A stretch of DNA of 64,000 nucleotides from Gnetum montanum (Eukaryota; Streptophyta; Gnetopsida; Gnetales; Gnetaceae): positions 163,813-227,812 of the forward strand of contig MNCI01017777.1 of assembly GCA_015680685.1 (NCBI GenBank). The letters are read 5' to 3'. Below the pieces are notes generated by a model. It did not search any database, was not told where the DNA came from, and saw only the letters and a list, made by a program, of their open reading frames with translations. A program made the position numbers and the translations under genes. Within the stretch, counting starts at the first letter, position 1; each line of letters opens with the position of its first letter. Of the stretch, positions 48,811-58,464 are shown in pieces.

Positions 48811-51800
48811 GCCATACATTACTTGAAACCATTACATACTAGTTAAGGGCTCAAAAATTGATTTATCATCAAAAGAAAATTTAAAAACATTTAGACCTTA
48901 TGAATACACAAGGCAATAATAACATATTATTGCTAAGAATGTAATATAAAAATAATATCTACATCATATGATTTTTACATGTAAGCTTACTAGATCCTAA
49001 CTTGTGAGTTTTTGTACCAAGTCAATTCAACGTCCATTAAATTTTTGATGGTCGCATTCTTTCATGTATAGCTAAACATCCTGTAAGATCAAGTGAGGTT
49101 TTCTTTAAATAACTCATTGTTTCCAATAGCATCCATTCAACTAATTTTTCTAACTCCTAACATTTATAAAAACAAAGTAATATAAACTAAGTTTGGGCAA
49201 GCTAAGAAATGAAAATTTATTATTACTTACCTTACCTGCATCTAAGCATGGACATTATTATTGAAGTTTGAGATGAGGTCCTCCAGCATAGAGTGCGTCC
49301 TTAGCATGCAATTGTTCATTACCTTTTCTTTCATTAGCATCTTTGTTTGAATCTCCAAATTTATTTGGGGTTGCTACTTTGTCTTCCTCATGTTCTCCAA
49401 AATGAGAGGACTAATAATTTTTACTAGTCATGGGTCCTAATCCTTCAATTTTACTAGAGACTATTCCTTTCCTTTTTTCATTAGTTCTCCAAGCATTTGT
49501 ACCCTACAAGTTACACTTACAAGTCTCTGATTATACGTGTTTCATAGATTAATGGTCTTGACTTATTTCATATCTCTCAATAAAAATTTTCGAATCCCTA
49601 TCAAATCCATGCTAAAAGATGTAAATTCATTAATGGCCATCCATCACTTTTTCATCCTTAGTAGTATTTGCAAATTTTTATGCCTTTAAATGTTTATCAT
49701 ATAATATTATGAATTATGCTAACCCATTCTCTTAAGTTTTGAATCTCATCAAAAAAGAGGAGCTTGTTGATCTTTTGGTATATGCATAAAAACATCGTGT
49801 TGTTTATTCATAAATAGATATCAAATTTTAATGCCCAAAATGAGGAATATTCTAAAGTTCCTTATCTTGTAGAGCTTTTTAATCTTTCATTATTTTTTAA
49901 GAGAGCTAAGTATTAGGTTATTAGTCTTCTTATATCAATTAAACATATGCAGTTTATGTTAATATCATTTGATTATCATAGATTTCTTTATAATTATATG
50001 TACTCCTAGGACATATAGTATCATTTCCATTTTACTTAATAAGTAGATGTTTTAATCAACTTATGTTTATTATTTTGGTTACTGGGATTCTTCTAAAACT
50101 TCTTATGATAGAATTGATTGTATTATTCATCCCTTTATTTGGTCTACTATGCAATATAAAAAAGACATTTCTAAAGTTTCTTAGGATATCTTTACTAATA
50201 GCAAGAAAGATGAAAGACATAGTCTCATTAATTGTCAAAGGTATTTCTCTCATAGAAAAATTAATTACAAAGAATACTAATGAAGATGAAGTTTAGATAT
50301 TCCTTTTGAGAAGTAAACATATACAAGGAAAATCGAAAAATGATAATAATTGATCTTCTAATAACATTCTTCATAATCCTCTTTATCCTAGGGCCATTTC
50401 TATTCATGGTTCTTCACTTCTAAAAAAATTTAAAAGACATTATGCAAGTTTAGTAAATTATATAATTTCAATTAGATTATAGTTTTAGAAGATATGATAA
50501 AGAAAAATAGTCAATGAAAGCTTCCTTTTTATGTAGTATATTAGGTCATTAATTCATCTAGATTATGTTCCACTTGAAGCAAGTTTAGCATCTCTACAAT
50601 TTTGTATGTATATATGCAAGATATATGGATTACATTAAAGGAGTCTTCTAGCCTCTATGGTTTAAATAGAAAGAGTAAAAGAATTTTAAAAAATTCTTAA
50701 ATTTATTTAAAGTTTCAATAGTTTGTATTATGTTTTTCCAAATATTATTTATAAGGATATCAAATCTATTTTTTCTTTTAGCTTGAAAGTAACATGAAAT
50801 ATTATTAAAAAGAATGATTTTATTCATAACAAATTTAATAAGGTCTAGAATATAGAATTATCACCACTTTAAGGTAAGAAAAATGAATGATATTTGGAGA
50901 GCTCCTACCTTTCCAAAAATTCATATTTTTTATGATATCTTATTCATTGAATATTTCCTATTGACATTTATCTTAAACATATGAAAATTTTTTCTCCTCA
51001 ATTTTTAATTTGTCAATGTAAAGATGCTTTTTCTCATGTTTTTGTTAGTGTTCTATTGTGTAACATGCTTAGAAATAAGCATCAAAAATTTGTAATAACT
51101 TTGAATCAAACATCAATAAGATCATTCTTAGTAAATAACGTATTTTGTCTACTTCCATTATTTACATTTAGAATTATCTTTGACTAATTTTCTACTCTAT
51201 TTGGAAGCTTCAATGTATCTATGTCCTTTCTTTCCATTTGGAAATGTCTTTAACTACTTATTCTCTACTCTATTTGAAAGCTTTAATATGTATTTTTTTT
51301 TAGTGAAAAAAGCATAACTATGACCTATCTTTTAGTAAAAATATCAAACTCTTAAAATGCTATTTTTCAGTTATGACTTCAAGGTAAAAAACTCCTAGTA
51401 AAAGTTGAATGACTCATTTATTTTCTACAATATTCATTTTTTATTTTGAAGAGACAAGGATAGGATAGGAGGGGAGGAGGGGATAGTGGGAGATGAAAGG
51501 AGGAGTGTCAAGCCCTAAAAATGTATATATTAAAAATAAAAAGTTAGAGTACCAAAGTAGAGGAGTACTACAAAGAGAAGAAACTCTAAATCAACAAAGA
51601 TAAAGACCTACTAGTTTTGGTTGTCTTTTTAGGTTTCTATCCTTATAATCAGTCTTCGAAAACATCCCATTTGGGAGAAGAAATTGAATATTCTATGAAA
51701 AAATTTAACATTGGATGGATGCGAGAAGGCCTTTGAGTTGTTAATAGAATTAACATTGTCAAAAGAAATTATCTCCATATCTTAACCAATAACTACAAAT

Positions 51801-51925
51801 AAATTATTGGGAGTTAAAATATCTTGAATATGCTATCCATCCTAAAGATGTAGCATATAATTGCTAATATATAGAGTTCCTCGATGTTTTTAAATAAATT
51901 AGGTTGTTTTTTCATATTTTAGACT
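48811..51925. other. AT-rich stretch without a supported gene
   Basis: No reliable gene. A short plus-strand piece near 50890-50940 (NDIWRAPTFPKIHIF) resembles the zinc-binding C-terminal block of plant LINE reverse transcriptases; no other LINE block is visible close by. The 60-80 codon frames at 50063-50296 and 50981-51187 are Leu/Ile/Phe-rich and lack family features. Confidence 0.4.
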
Positions 51926-51929
51926 ATAG

Positions 51930-52070
51930 TGAGGTATTAGGCTAGCAACAAGACTTTTAATTTAGTAACTTGAAGTTATGAGATTAATTTTGGAGGATAG
52001 TACTCAAACTCTATGTTTTTTACTTACATTCACTAAGATTACTTAGATCTATTAGACTATTTTTAGAATT
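51930..52070 (+). mobile_element. tRNA-derived SINE copy 1
   Basis: gaggtattaggctagcaaca gives a box A-like block, followed about 35 bases later by gttatgagattaatttt, a box B-like block. Same layout as the copies at 52141, 52322 and 52562. Confidence 0.5.
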
Positions 52071-52140
52071 CCTTTCATTGAAATATTTTTTAAAATTTGT
52101 CACTTAATATTGCAAGTATAATCTACCTTTTTTTAAAAGA

Positions 52141-52240
52141 AAATTATAACTTAAAGTTGTCTAGTAGAATCAAACCTATGACATGTGGTTACTAAGCCAA
52201 GACTATTACTACTAAGGTAACACCTCATTGTTATAATGTT
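52141..52240 (-). mobile_element. tRNA-derived SINE copy 2
   Basis: On the minus strand: aatgaggtgttaccttagta (box A region) then ataggtttgattctactag (box B region). Nearly the same as copy 4 in its 5' part. Confidence 0.6.
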
Positions 52241-52321
52241 ATTATTTGATTATATATCTTAGGGGTAAATATTAGTCCTTTTTTATTTTATTTTTATTTT
52301 GGAAGTATAATATAATTGTAA

Positions 52322-52452
52322 CATAGGCACACCCTAAGATATATGGTGCAATTAGAACTTTATAACTAAGCACTTGCTATCAAAATTGAACCCATGAATT
52401 AGTTTAAATCAACAGTCTTACCATGAGGTTAACACCTTAATGTTATAAGAAT
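52322..52452 (-). mobile_element. tRNA-derived SINE copy 3
   Basis: On the minus strand: aaggtgttaacctcatggta, then atgggttcaattttgatagc (box B), then a body ending cttagggtgtgcctatgt, which copy 4 shares as cttagggtgtactctagt. Confidence 0.6.
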
Positions 52453-52561
52453 GTTTTGAGTTCCAACAATTCCCCATCAAAAAAATTTATTTGGACAAAG
52501 AAGAATTATTTTTTAGCAATAAGATGCTAGTCTAGTTGTAAGACTCTTAATTTGGAAGCTT

Positions 52562-52690
52562 CAATAATGAGGTGTTAGCCTAGCGGGAATAGTCTTGTTC
52601 TAGTAACTTTAGGTTACATGTACGATTCTACTAGGTATGATTGAGTTATAAACTTCTATAAATCTTAGGGTGTACTCTAGTGGGAAAGTT
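52562..52690 (+). mobile_element. tRNA-derived SINE copy 4 (best preserved)
   Basis: aatgaggtgttagcctagcg starts it; tagcctagcggg fits the box A pattern TRGCNNAGYNGG. acatgtacgattctactag is a decayed box B (GGTTCGANNCC). The non-tRNA body runs to cttagggtgtactctagt. A truncated second copy (aagatgctagtctagttgta, from 52521) lies directly upstream. Confidence 0.65.
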
Positions 52691-53029
52691 TGTTCAAGAT
52701 TAGTTGTAAAGATAAGAATCTAAAAAGGCATCTTTAAAACAGTGGGTTCTTTCATTCTTATTGTTTTGGAAGCTCTAAAATGTTTCTAGTTTTGGTTTTT
52801 CTTTTTTATTAGAAAAGGCCTTTCCTAGGAAATGAAAATCTATTTGAGAGTGCAAAGTCTAATCCTTTTTGTACCATATAGGGAAAGTTTTTTCAAGATT
52901 ACTTGTAACGATAAAAATATGAAAAAGCATCCTTAAAATTGTGGATTTTTTCCTTTTCATTATTTTAGAGTTGCTCCTTTGCTTTCTTACTTTTATATAC
53001 TAAATTTTTATTTTTAATATATTTATATT

Positions 53030-53115
53030 TTGGGATATGATACCTTTAATTTAGAAGCTTTAAGTTATGGGTTTGATTCTAATGGCTGATGCTTACTAAT
53101 AAAGTTTGTATTTCT
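53030..53115 (+). mobile_element. tRNA-derived SINE fragment 5
   Basis: tagaagctttaagttatggg followed by tttgattctaatggctgat gives the box B half only; the 5' half is lost. Confidence 0.4.
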
Positions 53116-53324
53116 ATTTGCCTTAGTAGTTAATGCCATAGGGATCAAGTGGTTAGTTTTCTAACTGGGAGGTTGTCTACTGAAGTCACAAATGTGTAAA
53201 TAATTTTTATTAGAATTGAAAGGAAAAAAATGGTTTCAACTTGTGTAGAACGTTACACTTATAGAATGTCCAACTTAGGAGCTCTTAAATTTGAGTTGCA
53301 CCTATTTCTTTTAAAATATTGCAG

Positions 53325-53326
<2 letters not shown>

Positions 53327-53357
<31 letters not shown>
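53327..53357. repeat. AT dinucleotide microsatellite
   Basis: 31 bases of alternating A and T. Confidence 0.98.
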
Positions 53358-53361
<4 letters not shown>

Positions 53362-53432
53362 GTTTTTATTAACCATTGTTAGCAGATCTGGCAGCAAAAT
53401 ATGAAATGAGATAAAAATAAAGAGCAGTTGAA

Positions 53433-53934
53433 TGACAGGCAATTGCAGAAGAACCTTATTATCAACAATGGAAATAACAAGCTTCTCTTCATCACAAGGA
53501 GGGAACAAGAAGAAACCTCTCTTTCATGCAATGTGGAAATAACAAGCTTCTCTCTCTTCATCACAAGGAGAGAACAAGAAGAAACCTCTCTCTCATGCAA
53601 TGTGGAATTAACAAGCTTCTCTCTCTTCATCACAAGGAGAGAACAAGAAGAAACCTCTCTCTCATGCAATGGGAGAACTCTTAACTCTCTCTTTCTCTCT
53701 TCTGCTTATGACCGATCCCAGGATAGACTTAAATAGCCTCATTTGGGGTTACAAAATTGGAAACATCTAAAAATTAACTAAGATAGAACTTCACAACACG
53801 TTTAGAAGTCTTATGTCATATTTAGGGAAAATTCTAAAACCATCGGACGATAGAAATAGAAAGTGTAGTTCATGAATAAGCAACTGCTAATTCATTGATG
53901 TGATCTATCACTTCACAGTTAGTTTTTTCCAACA
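53433..53934 (-). repeat. 3' LTR of copia element 3 with a 69-bp minisatellite
   Basis: Matches 54871-55440. It contains about three tandem 67-69-bp units (gagagaacaagaagaaacct..., 53469-53670) that stay open on both strands, which explains overlapping opposite frames here. These frames are repeat artefacts. Confidence 0.88.
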
Positions 53935-53945
53935 ATCTCCCACTT
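53935..53945 (-). other. Polypurine tract of copia element 3
   Basis: Minus strand AAGTGGGAGAT, the classic copia tract, touching the LTR start TGTTGG. It fixes the element orientation as minus. Confidence 0.9.
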
Positions 53946-54020
53946 GAAGATTTTGATTGAGGATCAATCATATCTCCACACCATCCTTTCTACCTTGTCA
54001 TTCTATGTTGCTTATGTTGA

Positions 54021-54823
54021 CTAGTGACATAGAGAGAAACCTTCTTCTTCTTGTCCCTCTGCAAGCGGAGGTGGTACCAACAGCGGACCAAATGGCCTTG
54101 CCCTTCCACCAACTCGTCGGAATACCACTCCACCACAAAAAATCGCCAAACAAACCCTAGCACTGTTGCCATCAGACTCAGATGACACCATCTCCGTTTC
54201 TGGCAACGGCTTTGTCGAAACCACATGCGTCGGCATCGACGTCCGCGTTGACTCTGACTCCGGCTCAATCCAACCGAGGGAGGCCACGCGTTCTGCGATG
54301 GGAGACTCTGATTCCGACAAAACTTCAACGGAAATGCCAACGTCGAAGTCATTTGGGTTTATGAGCACCAGGCAGGCCTCCTCCAGGGACACACCCTTGG
54401 ACCAGCCCTCGTCGTTTCCGTTTTCATCGCTAGCCGTGCCTGCAGATGTAGTCCTCAGCTCTTCATCGTCTACATCTACATCTGTGTCTATGTCTGCCTC
54501 TGCCTCTTCTGATGTGCTAAACTTTAATCTGTGTTGCTTACTAGTAACACAATGCTCACAAAATGGTAAACATACCGAATTGAGCCCAGGAAGTAGTCTC
54601 TGTTTAGAAAAAATTTGCAAACCTTGTTCTGACATATGACCAAGCTTTCGATGCCACAACATCATTGATTTTTCTTCCAAACTAGTTAATGCAACAGAAG
54701 ACTCTTCGACTTGATGTGTGTTCCCCATAAGCATGTACAGATTTGCAGCAACCTTTTCTGCCTTCATTACCACAATGTGAAGTTTCTTCCATTGAACTTC
54801 TCTATTTCGTATTTCCTAACCAT
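54021..54823 (-). pseudogene. Chimeric copia Gag / pre-integrase / foreign-segment frame
   Basis: The ATG at 54823 gives MVRKYEIEKFNGRNFTLW, a typical copia Gag start, then a frameshift at about 54770 where most of Gag and the protease are missing. The frame then continues with NLYMLMGNT, MLWHRKLGHMSEQGLQ and FCEHCVTSKQHRLKFSTS, the pre-integrase zinc block (to about 54530). Where the integrase core should start, the frame enters an acidic, Ser/Glu-rich stretch (54525-54045) unlike any copia protein and runs open to 54021. The open length of 250 codons with no stop is exceptional in this window. Function of the fused part unknown. Confidence 0.75.
54045..54527. other. CpG-rich captured segment inside copia element 3
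   Basis: Composition changes sharply: many CG dinucleotides (for example gcgtcggcatcgacgtccgc at 54229-54248) in a window where CG is scarce. Open on both strands: minus as part of the 250-codon frame (ISVEVLSESESPIAERVASL), plus as a 157-codon Ser/Asp-rich frame starting 54166 (MPSDSDDTISVSGNGFVETT). Which strand was coding originally is unclear. It looks like a host gene fragment picked up by the element; the donor is not recognised. Confidence 0.65.
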
Positions 54824-54870
54824 TTTGTAAAATTTGTATGCACGATCTGCAACACTTCCACGGACTATGN

Positions 54871-55440
54871 TGATAGGCAATTGCAGAAGAATCTTATTAT
54901 CAGCAATGGAAATAACAAGCTTCTCTCTTCATCACAAGNCAGGAAACTGCAGAAGAATCTTATTATGAGCAATGGAAATAACAAGCTTCTCTCTTCATCA
55001 CAAGGAGAGAACAAGAAAAAACCTCTCTCTCATGCAATGTGGAAATAACAAGCTTCTCTCTCTTCAGCACAAGGAGAGAACAAAAAGAAACCTCTCTCTC
55101 ATGCAATGTGGAATTAACAAGCTTCTCTCTCTTCATCACAAGGAGAGAACAAGAAGAAACCTCTCTCTCTTGCAATGGGAGAACTCTTAACTCTCTCTTT
55201 CTCTCTTCTGTTTATGACCGATCCGAGGATAGACTTAAATAGCACATTTGGGGTTACAAAATTGGAAACATCTAAAAAATTAACTGAAATAGAACTTCAC
55301 AACACATTTAGAAGTCTTATGTCATCTTTAGGGAAAATTCTAAAACCATCGGACGATAGAAATGGAAACTGTAGTTTATGAATAAGGAACTGCTAATTCA
55401 TTGCTGTGATCCATTGCTTTACAATTAGTTTCTTCCAACA
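54871..55440 (-). repeat. 5' LTR of copia element 3
   Basis: Same as 53433-53934, plus an extra partial repeat unit joined at an N (54939). Ends ttccaaca at 55440 (minus-strand start TGTTGGAA). An N also sits at 54870, just outside its inner end. Confidence 0.85.
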
Positions 55441-55675
55441 CCCATTACTATTTAGACAATTCTTAAGGTTTCTCTGAAAATATAATATCTATCCAAAAAT
55501 CATATGTTAACTTTTAAACTTAATAAAGCTGCAATTACAGGTACAGTTTACAATTTTAAATTTAAGAGACCAAAACTGGTAACATAAATCTCTATCAAGT
55601 CAAAGTGCTCAAAATTTAAAATGCAATGGTGTTACAAGACAGTGCTCAAAATTTAAAATGCAATGGTGTTTGCTG
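55441..55675. other. Short stretch between copia element 3 and the pectin methylesterase pseudogene
   Basis: Contains an exact 30-bp direct repeat (agtgctcaaaatttaaaatg + caatggtgtt) at 55604-55633 and 55641-55670, which overwrites what should be the end of the last PME exon. Confidence 0.7.
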
Positions 55676-56371
55676 CAGCCAACTCTCTTGGCTGTGCTCG
55701 CACCAAGACCAGTGTTATTGAATTCACCAAAGAAGACATTTCTGCACACACCAAGAAGTTAAACAAGCAGCAGATCAAGTTTCATCCACCAACGGGCAAA
55801 ATTACATTTACGTGTCCATTAATCATAATCATAATAACGTAATTGTTCATACCGTTGCCTAGATCTATGTTCCTAGTTAACCCAACCCAGCAGAAGGGAT
55901 GACTGTGCTCATCATAGTATTACTGAACACCACCCTTGCATGGCTGCTCCATGGCCTGCCTAATGCTGCAGTTGACAAACGAATATCCACAAGTTTCATT
56001 TACCTTTCCACGTGACTGGGCAGTAATGAATCCTGGTAATCAAGGCCATTCTTTAGATGTAAAGTTTATAATACAGTTCTGCACGCATCAATATAAAAAG
56101 GTTATCACTTATCAATAGTTATTTTGTTAAAGGTTTTAGAAAGATAAAAAATCTTTCTAAACTAAATGCGATTTCTGAATTCTCACAAATTCATGAATTC
56201 AGTGTAAAACGTTTTTCACTGTAAAATAACCATTTGCTCACTAGGTAATAGGATTGGCCATTCCTGAAGATAAAGTCTACAGAACCCTGAATGAAGCAGT
56301 CCTGGTAATAATGGAGCCCCTGTCATCAAATAAGGCATCTTGGAAGCCATAGAATGAGCATCTCTAAAAGG

Positions 56372-56481
56372 CCACTCTCTCTGCACGTACCATCACTGCC
56401 ACAGCTTGACATTTTAGGTAAGGAGCCCACTCTCTCTGCAAGTACCATCACTGCCACAGCTTGACATTTTAGGTAAGGAGC
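56372..56481 (-). repeat. 55-bp tandem duplication at the start of PME exon 3
   Basis: 56372-56426 and 56427-56481 are the same apart from one base (gcacgtacc / gcaagtacc). 55 is not a multiple of three, so the duplication alone breaks the frame. It begins exactly at the first exon base. Confidence 0.95.
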
Positions 56482-56810
56482 CTGCACAAATGTATTCTAT
56501 TCAATTTATTGCAACAAAGACAGGCCTCCATTGAGTGATTACCCAAAAATCTATCAAGATAAGAAAGAGGCAAACTCAATATTTCCCCAAAAAAATAGAC
56601 AAATATCTTAATGTTATAGGAAAATAGGGTTAAGATTTGATAACTAACATGAAATCTAATGTTGGATGCAAGGAAGCCGGAGGCAAATATTGTAACAGTT
56701 GCTGAATCTTGGGTGTTCTGAGCTGAATCGTTCCAAAGAATGCAAGTAACACTTGGTCTTCTCTGATGATAACCAAATTTGTTTTGCTTTGGTTGATTGT
56801 AATCTTCTCA

Positions 56811-58135
56811 CTGCACAGGCCAAACCAAACACATTACCCCAGGGCTCAGTCACAACCATAGTTACTCGAAACGGAAATGGGGGCAATGTGCCGGCAAGAA
56901 ACGAGTTTTAAATATGGAGCCAATTTAGTATAGAAGCCACAGTGAAAGAGGTAATCAATATGCTAGAACTTGATGGTGACTAAACGGTAGTGGCAGAACA
57001 AGTGAACAACATTTTAAATCTTTCATTCTAAATACCACTCAGAGAGTCTCAGACCAATACTAAACACATAGGTGAAACAATTGTGAAATAATTTATAAAT
57101 AGAATGGTGAATACTTTGCATTTCTGACAACATAGGTGAAACTTTATAAATACTTTATAGAATGGATGGCCATCACCTATAGATAGAATGGTGGTCCTAA
57201 AGTATTCAAGTCATTAGCGAAGGAGGTCCCAAGAGTGTCTCTTACAAAAAATAAGGCTTATCATTTTTTTTCATGATTGTTATGTCCATGCCAAACAAAT
57301 GCTTTCAAACTTAAAAAATGAGTACCTTACCATCTTGCTGTTATTTCAAGTGATGATTAACAGATTCTTCAAAGAAGATTTAAAGCTATAATTTCATAGG
57401 GTAAGAAGCAGAAATTTTGAGAAAATTTCTGTAAAACTTCATGCACTCCAATGAAACATAGAAAATTTGATACACGATCTCTTAAGCAGGGAATAAATAA
57501 AATTCAAATCAAATTACTTAAATAAACAGATATGTGGTACAAAACTTCCTAAACAGATAGGAAATAAGAAGTAAATAAAAGGTAAGATATGAAAAGAACG
57601 AATTAGCTATTGTACTTGAAAAGTAGTTCTTTAATTAATTAAAAAAATTTGCATTAAATAGTTTGTGAAATCTAGGATTAATGGACAAATCTGCAATAGA
57701 TCACAATGTAACATTGAAGCCAAATCTGCAATAGATCGCAACTTAACATTGAAACCAATTCAAAATCAAATCTGAGATTTAATCTAACAAATAGCATTAT
57801 ATTTTTTTTGATTTTTTATGCTTAATATACTCTTTATTGCTAATTATGATGCAAAGAAGAAACTAAAAGTTTTATATTCTATTTTTCACTCTAACTGACC
57901 TCTTAGATCAAAAAAATTAGAAAATACAGCTACTACAGCTACTAACATCAGTGGATATAAGTGCTCATTTTTGCTAATAATGATGATTTCAATCCAATTT
58001 TTACACCTGCTTGTTTCTATTCCAATCCTATTTATAAAAATGGTGGTAGATTTCCCTGTCGTAGATTTCCCTTTCGGATTTGATTTTTAAATCAATGGTT
58101 GTAAGACGTTAAAAATTGTGACGCCCAATAATTAC
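56811..58135 (-). other. PME intron 1
   Basis: Donor GTAATT at 58135, acceptor CTGTGCAG at 56811. About 1.3 kb, AT-rich, no nested gene seen. Joining AA from exon 1 to T from exon 2 restores an Asn codon in phase. Confidence 0.8.
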
Positions 58136-58455
58136 TTATAATTTCCTTTCCTGATCGGAATGACAAACTTCGATGACTGTTGTTAGGGGCAAAGTCTACC
58201 GCTGCTTGAATCAATGAGAAATCGCCACCTCCCTTTGCATCCACTCTCAGGGCACATGTTTCCTGCATGACTTGGTTAGAGCTTTACCAAACAGCAGAAA
58301 TTTGAAAATTATAAAAATCATCATCGTCTTCATTATTTCAGGGTTTCGTAGCTTCAAGCAACTTTCACAATTTTTTCTCATTCTGCTGCTCCCAGAAATA
58401 ATGCTACTTAAAGTTGTCTATGAAGTTCTCATCTGAAATTGTGCACATTTAACTT

Positions 58456-58464
58456 CTTTATATA
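58456..58464 (-). promoter_or_regulatory. Putative TATA box of the PME gene
   Basis: TATATAAAG on the minus strand, about 125 bases before the ATG at 58333. An in-frame upstream ATG at 58381 would add 16 residues; 58333 is preferred because it starts the hydrophobic signal peptide directly. Confidence 0.5.

Larger units (their letters stand above)
53433..55440 (-). mobile_element. Small non-autonomous copia element 3 carrying a foreign CpG-rich segment
   Basis: LTRs at 54871-55440 (5' in element orientation) and 53433-53934 (3'), both reading TGTTGGAA...TGTCA/TATCA on the minus strand. The polypurine tract AAGTGGGAGAT abuts the 3' LTR. The inside is only about 0.94 kb: a Gag N-terminus, the GAG-pre-integrase block, then non-copia sequence. 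RT, RNase H and the integrase core are absent. No matching target duplication was found (ttgaa left, cccat right), and the expected primer site beside 54870 is missing at an N, so the 5' side is rearranged or misassembled. Confidence 0.82.
55676..58333 (-). pseudogene. Pectin methylesterase pseudogene (five exons)
   Basis: Secreted cell-wall enzyme that removes methyl esters from pectin (EC 3.1.1.11 family). Minus-strand exons: 58333-58136 (signal peptide MKTMMIFIIFKFLLFGKAL, then GGGDFSLIQAAVDFAP), 56810-56649 (EKITINQSKTNLVII, SATVTIFASGFLASNIRF), 56481-56242 (CQAVAV, GFQDALFDDRGS, IQGSVDFIF), 56078-55853 (PGFITAQSRGKVNETCGYSF, LGRPWSSHARVVFSN, PSAGWV), 55741-55676 (NVFFGEFNNTGLGASTAKRV). 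All introns are GT-AG and junction phases fit. The five positions known from carrot PME (two Gln, two Asp, the Arg of GRPW) are present. No PRO domain: the signal peptide leads straight into the catalytic domain. Lesions: two frameshifts in exon 1, one in exon 2, a 55-bp duplication, a stop and a frameshift in exon 3, two stops, a deletion and a frameshift in exon 4, and a lost C-terminus. Confidence 0.92.

Noticed and set aside
50063-50296. 77-codon hydrophobic plus frame
   Set aside because: AT-rich composition alone explains Leu/Ile/Phe content; no domain or neighbour support.
53428-53736. Overlapping 65-102 codon frames on both strands
   Set aside because: Produced by the LTR minisatellite, whose unit is close to a multiple of three.
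54166-54639. 157-codon plus-strand Ser-rich frame as a stand-alone gene
   Set aside because: Runs from the captured segment into reversed copia pre-integrase sequence, so not a natural gene; kept only as part of the captured segment.
56656-56886. 76-codon minus frame as a gene
   Set aside because: Wrong frame across PME exon 2 and its upstream intron; the correct exon frame shows PME motifs.
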